A DNA stretch of 64,000 nucleotides from Bacteroidia bacterium (GTDB lineage Bacteria; Bacteroidota; Bacteroidia; Bacteroidales; Azobacteroidaceae). The translations under genes were made by a program, and so were the position numbers. How positions within the stretch are numbered: the stretch's first letter is position 1; every line of letters starts with the position of its first letter. A model generated the notes under the pieces. It did not search any database and had not been told where the DNA came from. It saw only the letters and a program-made list of their open reading frames with translations. This document shows positions 1-5,669 of this stretch, one piece after another. The stretch covers positions 74,084-138,083 of the forward strand of contig BNYG01000002.1 in assembly GCA_026000155.1 (NCBI GenBank). Direction: 5' to 3'.

Positions 1-129
1 ATTCCGGGACATCCGACTTCGGAAAATATCGCCCGGTTTATTTACGACCGGTTCAAACCGGAAATCCCCGAAATCTACGCGGTAGCAGTCAGTGAAACCC
101 CTCAAACTTCCTGTATTTATGAACCTTAA
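1..129 (+). CDS. queD: 6-carboxytetrahydropterin synthase (QueD), C-terminal end only
   Basis: The reading frame is open from the first base of the window and stops at a TAA at 127-129, giving the last 42 residues of a protein. The tail contains HPTSENIARFIYDRF, then V-V-SETP and a final Y, which matches the conserved C-terminal helix and the E-T-P active-site strand of the QueD/PTPS family. QueD converts dihydroneopterin triphosphate to 6-carboxytetrahydropterin in the preQ1/queuosine pathway. The next gene is queE, the following step of the same pathway, and the two overlap, which supports both calls. The rest of the gene lies upstream of the window, so nothing can be said about its promoter or full length. 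Confidence 0.8.
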   Translation: MPGHPTSENIARFIYDRFKPEIPEIYAVAVSETPQTSCIYEP

Positions 130-703
130 TGTAAAAGAAATATTTTATTCCCTGCAAGGAGAAGGCGGACGCCAAGGAGAAGCTTCCATCTTTATCCGGT
201 TGACGGGATGCAACCTGAAATGTAAGTTTTGCGATACCGATTTTGACGGAGGAAGAGATATGAATTTCGGACAAATCATGGCTGTCATTAAACAATTTTC
301 CTGCAAATGGATTGTGTGGACGGGCGGCGAACCGAGCTTGCAATTGACGGACGAAATCTTGTTGTTCTTCAAAAAACAAGGCTATTTGCAGGCCATCGAA
401 AGCAACGGACACAAGAAATTGTCTGATTTGCTGGATTATACCGTTGTCAGCCCGAAAGGCAATCCTGCTTACGCCAAGGAACAAAATCCGGAAGTGGATG
501 AGGTGCGTTTACCGGTTAAAAAAGGCATGGCTATTCCTCCGCTCGATATATTGCCTGCGGCGAAATATTATTTTTTGAGTCCTATTTTCACCACCGGCAT
601 GCAGTCAACGAACGCCAATCTTTATTATTGCGTCAAATACATTAAACTCCATCCGGAATGGCGTTTAAGCGTACAACTGCACAAATTAATAGGTATAGAC
701 TAA
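119..703 (+). CDS. queE: 7-carboxy-7-deazaguanine synthase (radical SAM, QueE)
   Basis: A radical SAM enzyme that turns 6-carboxytetrahydropterin into 7-carboxy-7-deazaguanine in queuosine biosynthesis. The protein opens with EIFYSLQGEG, typical of QueE, followed by the cluster motif C31-x3-C35-x2-C38 (GCNLKCKFC) that holds the 4Fe-4S centre, and a WTGGEP motif near residue 70 for SAM binding. It ends in the family signature LHKLIGID. From the ATG at 119 it is 194 residues, normal for the family. A GTG at 92 is also in frame and would add nine residues; 119 is preferred because the conserved EIFYS block normally begins within the first ten residues. It overlaps the queD end by 11 bp and runs into the next gene through a TAATG, so the three genes are probably co-transcribed. 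Confidence 0.9.
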   Translation: MNLNVKEIFYSLQGEGGRQGEASIFIRLTGCNLKCKFCDTDFDGGRDMNFGQIMAVIKQFSCKWIVWTGGEPSLQLTDEILLFFKKQGYLQAIESNGHKKLSDLLDYTVVSPKGNPAYAKEQNPEVDEVRLPVKKGMAIPPLDILPAAKYYFLSPIFTTGMQSTNANLYYCVKYIKLHPEWRLSVQLHKLIGID

Positions 704-1623
704 TGGAACGGTTTGAAGTAAATATATTGGGTTGCGGATCAGCGCTTCCTACCACCAAGCATTTTTTAAGCTCACAAGTCGTCAATCTCCGGGACAAACT
801 CTACATGATTGATTGCGGGGAAGGAAGCCAATTGCAATTCCGTGCTATGAAACTGAAATTCCAGCGTTTGAACCATATCTTTATCTCCCATTTGCATGGC
901 GACCACTGTTTCGGTTTGCCGGGACTGATTTCTACTTTGGGATTGTTGGGAAGAACATCCGATTTGCATATTTATGCCCAACCGGATGCTCCAATTGTAT
1001 TCCAGCCTTTGCTGGATTATTTTTGTAAACAATTGCCTTACAAGGTTATTTTTCATCCGTTCCATCCTGCCCGGAACGAATTGATTTTTGAAGACCGCAC
1101 GTTGAAAGTTTCTACCATTCCGTTGAAACACCGGGTTCCCAGCGCCGGATTCCTGTTGGAGGAAAAGCCGAAAAGTCCCCATATCATCCGGGAAATGATT
1201 GACTTTTACCAAGTTCCGGTCAGCCGTATCCATGCCATCAAAAACGGGATGGATTATATTACGCCCGAAGGAGAAATTATTCCCCATCAACGTTTGACCC
1301 GTCCGGCAGAACCGGCTCATAGATACGCTTATTGTTCGGATACAGCTTATTACGAAAAAATCATTCCGATTATTGAAGGAGTGGATGTCCTTTATCACGA
1401 AGCCACTTTCGGGGAAGAAGATTTAGCCCGCGCCAAGGAAACGTTCCATTCATCGGCCCGGCAAGCGGCGAGCATTGCCAAAGCAGCCAATGTCAAGAAA
1501 TTGGTATTGGGACATTTTTCGGCGCGTTATCCCGATGAAACGATTTTGTTGAACGAGGCCAGGGAAATATTCCCTAATACGATTCTGGCAAACGAAAAGT
1601 TGTTAATAAATCTTTCCATTTAG
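703..1623 (+). CDS. rnz: Ribonuclease Z (tRNA 3' endonuclease)
   Basis: A metallo-beta-lactamase-fold endonuclease that trims the 3' trailer of tRNA precursors. The zinc motif H63-L-H65-G-D67-H68 followed by CFGLPG is the RNase Z form of HxHxDH, with further metal ligands in YCSDTAYY (about residue 210) and the late histidine in LVLGHFSARY. Length from the ATG at 703 is 306 residues, the usual bacterial size. This start shares one base with the queE stop (TAATG), indicating translational coupling. A longer in-frame start at 658 would add 15 residues lying inside queE and resembling nothing in the family, so it is not chosen. Association with queDE has no known mechanistic meaning beyond both acting on tRNA. 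Confidence 0.92.
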   Translation: MERFEVNILGCGSALPTTKHFLSSQVVNLRDKLYMIDCGEGSQLQFRAMKLKFQRLNHIFISHLHGDHCFGLPGLISTLGLLGRTSDLHIYAQPDAPIVFQPLLDYFCKQLPYKVIFHPFHPARNELIFEDRTLKVSTIPLKHRVPSAGFLLEEKPKSPHIIREMIDFYQVPVSRIHAIKNGMDYITPEGEIIPHQRLTRPAEPAHRYAYCSDTAYYEKIIPIIEGVDVLYHEATFGEEDLARAKETFHSSARQAASIAKAANVKKLVLGHFSARYPDETILLNEAREIFPNTILANEKLLINLSI

Positions 1624-1666
1624 GATTATTTAAGATATTCTAACGCCTGTCTTTCAAATTTTACCC

Positions 1667-1674
1667 TATCTTTG
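1667..1674 (+). promoter_or_regulatory. Predicted -7 promoter box
   Basis: TATCTTTG fits the Bacteroidetes house-keeping consensus TAnnTTTG. It lies 37 bp upstream of the start codon of the small secreted peptide gene at 1712. No clear -33 element is visible. Confidence 0.55.
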
Positions 1675-1711
1675 TGTCCAGATTTATCAATTTAATTTAT
1701 AGAATAAGTGT

Positions 1712-1924
1712 ATGAAAAAAATCTTACTTTCTTTATTTATGTTGTCTGCCATGACATGGGCTGTTAGTGCCCAGAATGTACAAAAAGCGTCTCACGAGGC
1801 AACAAAAAAAGAATCGAGCGAAGGGAAAAAAGAGAAAAAAGAAAGTTGTTGCACTGAAAAGAAAGCAGACTCTAAAGACAAAAAAGAAGCCACAGCAGAA
1901 ACAAAATCCTGCGGAAAGAAATAA
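1712..1924 (+). CDS. Small secreted Lys/Glu-rich peptide with cysteines
   Basis: A 70-residue protein of unknown function. Residues 1-20 are a clear Sec signal peptide (MKK, hydrophobic core, cleavage after VSA). The mature 50 residues are almost entirely K, E, A, S, T and D, so probably unfolded, with a CC pair around residue 47 and a single Cys in the final SCGKK. It has its own promoter box and is followed directly by a strong intrinsic terminator, so it is a monocistronic transcript. Similar short, highly charged exported peptides with a few cysteines occur widely in Bacteroidales without assigned function; metal or redox buffering is possible but only a guess. The gene structure is convincing even though the function is not. 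Confidence 0.6.
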   Translation: MKKILLSLFMLSAMTWAVSAQNVQKASHEATKKESSEGKKEKKESCCTEKKADSKDKKEATAETKSCGKK

Positions 1925-1941
1925 TTTAGTGCAATTTATTG

Positions 1942-1975
1942 AGCCTCATAGCGAAAGAGCTATGGGGCTTTTTTA
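1942..1975 (+). terminator. Intrinsic terminator
   Basis: AGCCTCATAGC (1942-1952), loop GAAAGA, then GCTATGGGGCT (1959-1969) form an 11-bp stem with one G-T pair, followed by a T-run. It ends the small secreted peptide transcript. Confidence 0.85.
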
Positions 1976-1978
1976 TTT

Positions 1979-2016
1979 TAAAATATTTTTTCTTCCCGTT
2001 TGTCTTCATAAACAGA
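1979..2016 (+). promoter_or_regulatory. Promoter-region motif shared with the sigma-factor operon (copy A)
   Basis: TAAAATATTTTTT, seven variable bases, then TTTGTCTT, one base, ATAAA, one base, AGA. The same arrangement with the same spacing recurs at 3141-3178 in front of the membrane-protein/ECF-sigma operon. Here the -7 position reads CCCGTTTG, a poor match to TAnnTTTG, so the shared flanks rather than the -7 box are what is conserved. Confidence 0.45.
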
Positions 2017-2049
2017 GAGAGCAATTTCAATTTTTTTACACAAGGAAAT

Positions 2050-2337
2050 ATGGGATATTATATTATAGGTGCAATAGTTGCGCTTTGGTTTATTGGCGGA
2101 GTTTATCGTCATTTGCAAGGAAAAAACAAGGTAGTCCACGTTGTCGAAGGCAAGTGTACCGGATGTAAGCGATGCGTGACGAACGTGAGGAAGTGCAAAC
2201 ACAACGTATTAGAGTTGGTAAGCGATGAAAGCGGACAACATATCGTAGTTAAATATCCCGATAAATGTACTGCTTGCGGCGATTGTGTAAGTATATGCAA
2301 ATTTAATGCACTTGAATTAGTGAAACTGACAAAATAA
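2050..2337 (+). CDS. Membrane-anchored 4Fe-4S dicluster ferredoxin-like protein
   Basis: A 95-residue protein with one N-terminal membrane helix (about residues 4-19, GYYIIGAIVALWFIGG) and a cytoplasmic ferredoxin domain. Cysteines fall at C36-x2-C39-x2-C42-x6-C49 and C73-x2-C76-x2-C79-x3-C83. The second set is a regular 4Fe-4S motif; in the first the fourth cysteine is displaced (x6 instead of x3). Such anchored ferredoxins are common in Bacteroidales and are assumed to carry electrons at the inner membrane, but partners are unknown. The ATG at 2050 is chosen because it directly precedes the membrane helix; the upstream in-frame extension would run through the preceding terminator. It stands alone, with an AT-rich leader that resembles that of the sigma operon at 3208. 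Confidence 0.75.
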   Translation: MGYYIIGAIVALWFIGGVYRHLQGKNKVVHVVEGKCTGCKRCVTNVRKCKHNVLELVSDESGQHIVVKYPDKCTACGDCVSICKFNALELVKLTK

Positions 2338-2390
2338 CCCCTTCTAAAATATCTTATTGAATGACGGTCGCATCGTGAAAGATCTCATCT

Positions 2391-3044
2391 TCATAACCGC
2401 AGGTTTTTGACCTGCGGAGCTTTCGACGCAATTTTCAACAACAACCTCAATTCCCCTTTCTTCCTTCCCACCTCAGCACATTGTCGAATTATATCCAAAT
2501 CAAAATTCCGAACAGCCGAAAAATCAATCCGCAAATCGTCTTCCAAATATTTTTGCATTTCCTTAACAGATCGAATCTGCAAATTTTGTGTGACAACAAT
2601 CTTGTCGCACAACGCCTTTTCGGGCGAAGCAATGAGAAATGCGTTGGAATTGTCTATAATTTCCCGACTGATTCCAATCGGGTAATATTGAGCAGACATT
2701 ACTACATATTCAAAATGTCCAAGCGGCGTGTAGTAATGCTTATGCCACTTTGCAGTAACCGAACGCATCGTATGCACCTTTTCGGAAATCAAACCGTAAT
2801 ACGAAAGGGCAGATTCGAACGAAACATAAGACGGTCCGTATAAATGATTTGCCACCAATTCGCGTGAGATTTTCTGATTATGAATTTTTGGCGAAATGGC
2901 ATACAAACTCCGCTTTACCCTAATTATAAGCCCTTTTCGCTCTAATTCGGATATTTTGTCTTGGGGTTGTTTCAAATCATCGTATAACGAGTATAAAACA
3001 TTCTTATTCACTAATATAGTTCCTAATTTCTTTAATCGTTCCAT
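2391..3044 (-). CDS. AbiEi-like winged-helix regulator, orphan
   Basis: A 217-residue protein with an N-terminal winged-helix segment (residues 1-60, ending in the hairpin KGLIIRVKRSLYAI) followed by a region with YGPSYVSFESALSYYGLI and SPEKALCDKI. These are the hallmarks of the AbiEi/COG5340 family, the antitoxin-repressor half of type IV toxin-antitoxin pairs. In such pairs a nucleotidyltransferase (AbiEii) gene normally follows; here the downstream neighbour on this strand is absent, since the next gene is the ferredoxin in the opposite orientation. It is therefore either a solitary regulator or the survivor of a decayed pair. The last eight codons are built into a perfect hairpin (see 2397-2417). 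Start at 3044 gives a protein beginning directly with the winged helix. Confidence 0.65.
   Translation of the reverse strand: MERLKKLGTILVNKNVLYSLYDDLKQPQDKISELERKGLIIRVKRSLYAISPKIHNQKISRELVANHLYGPSYVSFESALSYYGLISEKVHTMRSVTAKWHKHYYTPLGHFEYVVMSAQYYPIGISREIIDNSNAFLIASPEKALCDKIVVTQNLQIRSVKEMQKYLEDDLRIDFSAVRNFDLDIIRQCAEVGRKKGELRLLLKIASKAPQVKNLRL
2397..2417. repeat. Perfect 8-bp hairpin inside the last codons of the AbiEi-like gene
   Basis: CCGCAGGT, loop TTTTG, ACCTGCGG. On the minus strand it encodes the final residues PQVKNLR, so a stable stem sits immediately before the stop codon. It lacks a T-run, so it is more likely an mRNA 3'-end protector or the scar of a palindromic repeat than a terminator. 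Confidence 0.5.
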
Positions 3045-3140
3045 TGTTTATATAACTACAATCTGCTGTAAAAATAGTGAAATTCTGATAGATAATCGAA
3101 AAAAAGTAGAATAACTATTAAAATTCCGCTATTCTCTCCA

Positions 3141-3178
3141 TAAAATATTTTTTGATTACATTTGTCTTGATAAATAGA
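3141..3178 (+). promoter_or_regulatory. Promoter of the membrane-protein/ECF-sigma operon (copy B of shared motif)
   Basis: Contains a consensus -7 box TACATTTG at 3157-3164, 44 bp before the ATG at 3208. The flanks TAAAATATTTTTT and TTTGTCTT-ATAAA-AGA are shared with 1979-2016. If the sigma factor encoded here is autoregulated, these shared flanks would be the candidate recognition elements. Confidence 0.5.
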
Positions 3179-3207
3179 AAGTAATAACAATTTAAAATTA
3201 AATAAAG

Positions 3208-3585
3208 ATGAAAAAGCACATTTTGTGGCACGTAATTGCAGGATTGGCAATCGTTGCCGGATTCAGTGCAGTCGTTATGCTGCTGTGGAACTTCGCCGTT
3301 CCAAGTATTTTTGGGCTTACAGCCATCAATTTTTGGCAAGCTTTAGTATTGCTTGCATTGGCACGCATTCTCTTTGGCAGGTTCGGCAGGAGAATGGCAT
3401 TGGCCGGACATGGAAGACATGGTGGATTCGGAAAAAATCCGATTCGCGAAAAATGGATGAAAATGACGCCCGAAGAAAGAAAAGAGTTTATGAAAAAAAG
3501 GCACTTCGGACACGGCTTTGGAGGATGCAACTTTGGAGATGAGTTATTCAACGACGAATCAAAAGAAGAAAATCCGCGTGGCTGA
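3208..3585 (+). CDS. Small inner-membrane protein with His/Gly-rich tail
   Basis: A 125-residue protein with two membrane helices (about residues 5-30 and 38-58) and a charged C-terminal part containing KWMKMTPEERKEFMKKR, followed by a His/Gly segment (RHFGHGFGGCNFG). The PEERKEF block resembles those of small metal- or stress-responsive membrane proteins but I do not recognise a named family. It is the first gene of a two-gene operon: the ECF sigma gene starts inside it and overlaps by 47 bp. That arrangement suggests a membrane sensor or anti-sigma role, with the His/Cys tail as a possible metal site; this is inference from context only. It has a consensus promoter 44 bp upstream. Confidence 0.6.
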   Translation: MKKHILWHVIAGLAIVAGFSAVVMLLWNFAVPSIFGLTAINFWQALVLLALARILFGRFGRRMALAGHGRHGGFGKNPIREKWMKMTPEERKEFMKKRHFGHGFGGCNFGDELFNDESKEENPRG

Positions 3586-4153
3586 GTCAAAAAAAAGTGT
3601 CAGTGAACTGATTGTAGAATATCAACCGCGCCTGAGGTCCTTTATCCGGCAACAGGTTCCAAACAAGGAAGAGGCGGAAGATATTCTGCAGGATGTGTTT
3701 TATCAATTGGTCAAAGCGGCCGAAAACACGCTGAATCCGATTGAACAAGTGTCGGCGTGGCTGTACAAGGTGACCAAGAACACGATTATCAATCATGGCA
3801 TAAAAAAACGGGAAGAACCGATGCCGGTTTATTCTAATGACGAAAGCGATGAGGCGGTGTTGCAAGATTTTTCCGAAATTTTATTCGGTAGAGACGCGAC
3901 TAATCGCGTCCCTACACCCGAAACGGAATACCTGCGCTCGCTGGTCTGGACGGAATTGGAAACCGCCCTCGCAGAACTTCCGCCCGAACAGCGCGAGATA
4001 TTCGAACTGACGGAATTAGAAGGCATTCCCATGAAAGAAATTTCCGAAACAGCGGGAGTTTCCGTCAATACCTTGTTATCGAGAAAACATTATGCAGTGG
4101 TGCATCTTCGCAAACGCTTGGTCGGATTGTATGAAGATATTCTTTTTGCGTAA
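3539..4153 (+). CDS. ECF-type RNA polymerase sigma factor
   Basis: A 204-residue sigma-70 family protein. Region 2 is visible around residues 20-75 (YQPRLRSFIRQQV, EAEDILQDVFYQL, VSAWLYKVTKN) and region 4 around 135-195 (LPPEQREIFELTELEG, then the helix-turn-helix ISETAGVSVNTLLSRKHYAV). The ATG at 3539 is used because a GGAG precedes it and because residues before it have no family counterpart. The linker between the two regions is longer than usual and contains residues GRDATNRVPT, which are encoded by a palindromic repeat that has landed in frame (3888-3915). The gene overlaps the upstream membrane-protein gene by 47 bp, so the two are translationally coupled. The regulon is unknown; the ferredoxin gene at 2050 is a candidate because its leader shares sequence with this operon's promoter. 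Confidence 0.85.
   Translation: MSYSTTNQKKKIRVAESKKSVSELIVEYQPRLRSFIRQQVPNKEEAEDILQDVFYQLVKAAENTLNPIEQVSAWLYKVTKNTIINHGIKKREEPMPVYSNDESDEAVLQDFSEILFGRDATNRVPTPETEYLRSLVWTELETALAELPPEQREIFELTELEGIPMKEISETAGVSVNTLLSRKHYAVVHLRKRLVGLYEDILFA
3888..3915. repeat. Palindromic repeat inserted in frame in the sigma-factor gene
   Basis: GTAGAGACGCG, then ACTAA, then TCGCGTCCCTAC: a near-perfect inverted repeat of the GTAGAGACGCG type that is common between genes in many bacterial genomes. Here it sits in the region 2-region 4 linker of the ECF sigma gene and is translated. Confidence 0.7.
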
Positions 4154-4165
4154 ACAGATTATGGG

Positions 4166-4402
4166 TTATTCAAAAGTGAATTTTCCTTCACCTTCATAAG
4201 CATAAGCCATGATATCTGAATTATAGATATCATAATAAACAAATACTTTAGACTCATAATCAGGATATTTACTATTCCCTGTTTCTACAGCAGTATAAAA
4301 GGTATGAATTTTGATAATAGCTTCTTTTGGTTCCGGTTCTTCAATATGATTATCGCAACCGATAAAAGCTAAAAGTAAAAAGAGATATATTAACTTTTTC
4401 AT
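4166..4402 (-). CDS. Small lipoprotein of unknown function
   Basis: A 78-residue protein with a lipoprotein signal (MKKLIYLFLLLAFIGC, lipobox AFIGC, Cys16). The mature part is acidic, begins with a short EEPEPKE linker and then predicts beta strands (IIKIHTFYTAVE, KVFVYYDIYN). I recognise no family, and the protein may be the surviving 5' part of a longer lipoprotein, since it ends abruptly. It is convergent with the sigma-factor gene, with only 12 bp between the stops. Confidence 0.5.
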   Translation of the reverse strand: MKKLIYLFLLLAFIGCDNHIEEPEPKEAIIKIHTFYTAVETGNSKYPDYESKVFVYYDIYNSDIMAYAYEGEGKFTFE

Positions 4403-4441
4403 TGTTCGTAATTTTTTCTGTAAAAATACATAAAAATTTTA

Positions 4442-4702
4442 TATTACTACACCCAGAGCAAGGCAAAAATAACGGATGCTTTCATGGTGGGGATGGCACA
4501 GGAGTATCGGTATATTAAGATGCAAGGACAAACCGATGAAGAAAAAATTTACTGCTTGGAAAATCAATTCAAACAGAAAGACAGCATCAAAATCATTCGT
4601 AAACAGGTGGAGAAATAGGAAGAACTGTTGAGAGAACAGATAGAGAAGATTGAAAGAGCGAAGAAGAACACGCAAGACGCTGAAATACTAAGGAATCTTT
4701 GA
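4442..4702 (+). pseudogene. C-terminal remnant of a PD-(D/E)XK transposase-type protein
   Basis: The plus strand reads YYTQSKAKITDAFMVGMAQE, then YRYIKMQGQTDEEK, a stop (TAG) after QVEK, and continues EELLREQIEKIERAKKN to a TGA at 4700-4702. This alternation of a short conserved block and a charged coiled-coil end resembles the C-terminus of the Rpn/PDDEXK-type transposase family abundant in Bacteroidales. There is no start codon, and one in-frame stop, so it is a degraded fragment. An antisense open frame over the same stretch is a shadow. The identification rests on style rather than a catalytic motif and is moderate at best. Confidence 0.4.
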
Positions 4703-4797
4703 AGAAGAGTAAATAAAATCTTCTGTTTTCTTTATATCAAAAAAATGGATTATGCAAATTTTTTGATGTGTTTTTTCCGCAATGTTAATTTATTCAG

Positions 4798-4805
4798 TAT
4801 ATTTG
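4798..4805 (+). promoter_or_regulatory. Predicted -7 promoter box upstream of the structured RNA
   Basis: TATATTTG, an exact TAnnTTTG match. With the terminator at 5015-5041 it would define a transcript of about 230 nt with no credible protein. Confidence 0.45.
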
Positions 4806-4921
4806 CATCGAATAATTTTATTAACAAATTTTTCGAACATGACATAAAAGAAAATAATGTGCTAACAAGTACAAAATAAGACATATAAAAAATAGCGTTT
4901 TGCTATATTCTTCTATTGAAA

Positions 4922-5041
4922 ATTCGACACTTTCAAAGTAAATTAAGAATAAGTGAACGTTCGCAGAAATGCGGACTTACTTATTTGAATTTACGGGTTG
5001 TCGAATACCTCAATAGCGGATAGTGTAAGTCCGCTTTTTTA
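4922..5041 (+). ncRNA. Structured RNA candidate with long hairpin and terminator
   Basis: Four stacked helices can be read by eye: 4922-4929 with 4999-5006 (ATTCGACA/TGTCGAAT), 4938-4944 with 4988-4994 (GTAAATT/AATTTAC), 4948-4954 with 4979-4985 (AATAAGT/ACTTATT) and 4960-4965 with 4970-4975, capped by a GAAA tetraloop. A terminator follows (AGCGGA 5015-5020, TCCGCT 5030-5035, T-run). GCGGACTTAC (4971-4980) is also fully complementary to GTAAGTCCGC (5025-5034), so the apical helix and the terminator stem can be exchanged for a 10-bp alternative. A promoter box lies at 4798. This could be a stand-alone small RNA (a 6S-like role is one option) or an attenuator leader for the small gene at 5242. 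The rest of the gene-free stretch (4703-4921 and 5042-5241) shows only a small TAGC-GTTTT-GCTA hairpin and AT-rich DNA. Confidence 0.5.
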
Positions 5042-5241
5042 TTGTCAAAATTTGAAAATAAGACGACGGGCAAACCGCCACCACATATGAAACCGCATCG
5101 TAACTGTTCCTAAAAAAACGCGAAGTGAAACTGTAAAAACACTCAAATCATATTGCAGCGAGAGCAGATAACTCGTAAAAACGGGCAAGACCTGCGAAGC
5201 CATATCAGAAGGGGAAATAAATTATTTATTTTGTTAGTTTT

Positions 5242-5481
5242 ATGAGAATAACAATAACTTTTGAGTATCGTCAGCAAGCAAGAAATTTCGCTGGCTTCAT
5301 TCATTCCAATCGTGGTGACAGTAATGAGTATAATTACTTTGGACTTGGAGAACTCGCAACTATCGATTGGGCTTTGGGTACCACCGAACACACTTATGTC
5401 TATATTGACCGTAATCGTGTTAAGAATTTTGCCCGACTTGCTCAGGACATAGCAATGTTTGGCGGCAAAATTCACAGTTAA
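5242..5481 (+). CDS. Hypothetical 79-residue protein
   Basis: A short open frame starting MRITITFEYRQQARNF and ending GGKIHS. The composition (balanced charge, alternating hydrophobics, EYNYFGLGELATIDWALGT) looks like a real folded protein rather than a shadow, and no other frame here is better. I do not recognise a family. There is no convincing promoter or ribosome site immediately upstream; the structured RNA candidate ends 200 bp before it. The 3' side is followed by about 130 bp without a feature and then the first palindromic repeat that brackets the ATPase gene. It may be a small accessory or remnant gene. Confidence 0.35.
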   Translation: MRITITFEYRQQARNFAGFIHSNRGDSNEYNYFGLGELATIDWALGTTEHTYVYIDRNRVKNFARLAQDIAMFGGKIHS

Positions 5482-5611
5482 CCTCACAAACGAATACTTG
5501 AAATTGTAATGGGAAAAGCATCAGATAGATGAAGACACCAGCGTATAGCTTTCGCAAATAGTACGAAAAATCACTTTTTGGCTCATAGTAAGTTTCGTAA
5601 TCTAAAAATTC

Positions 5612-5655
5612 AATTTGGCGGTAACTATTATTTTTTATACCTTTACCGCTAATTT
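5612..5655. repeat. Palindromic repeat, left of the ATPase gene
   Basis: ATTTGGCGGTAAC, about 17 AT-rich bases including TATTTT, then TTTACCGCTAAT. A second copy with the same arms and a related spacer is at 7086-7125, right after the ATPase stop codon, so the pair brackets that gene. Confidence 0.6.
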
Positions 5656-5669
5656 GAAAACAAATTAGC
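5648..5669 (+). promoter_or_regulatory. Perfect hairpin abutting the ATPase start codon
   Basis: GCTAATTTG (5648-5656), AAAA, CAAATTAGC (5661-5669); the ATG begins at the next base. A 9-bp stem in this place would hide the ribosome-loading region of the ATPase mRNA. Confidence 0.55.

Noticed and set aside
4439..4675. A 78-residue hydrophobic protein on the minus strand.
   Set aside because: It is antisense to the transposase-like remnant, whose plus-strand reading has a more protein-like charged helix; the hydrophobic run is the mirror of Lys/Glu codons.
4703..5481. A retron (structured RNA next to a reverse transcriptase).
   Set aside because: No reverse transcriptase gene is near; the following frame is only 79 residues without RT motifs.
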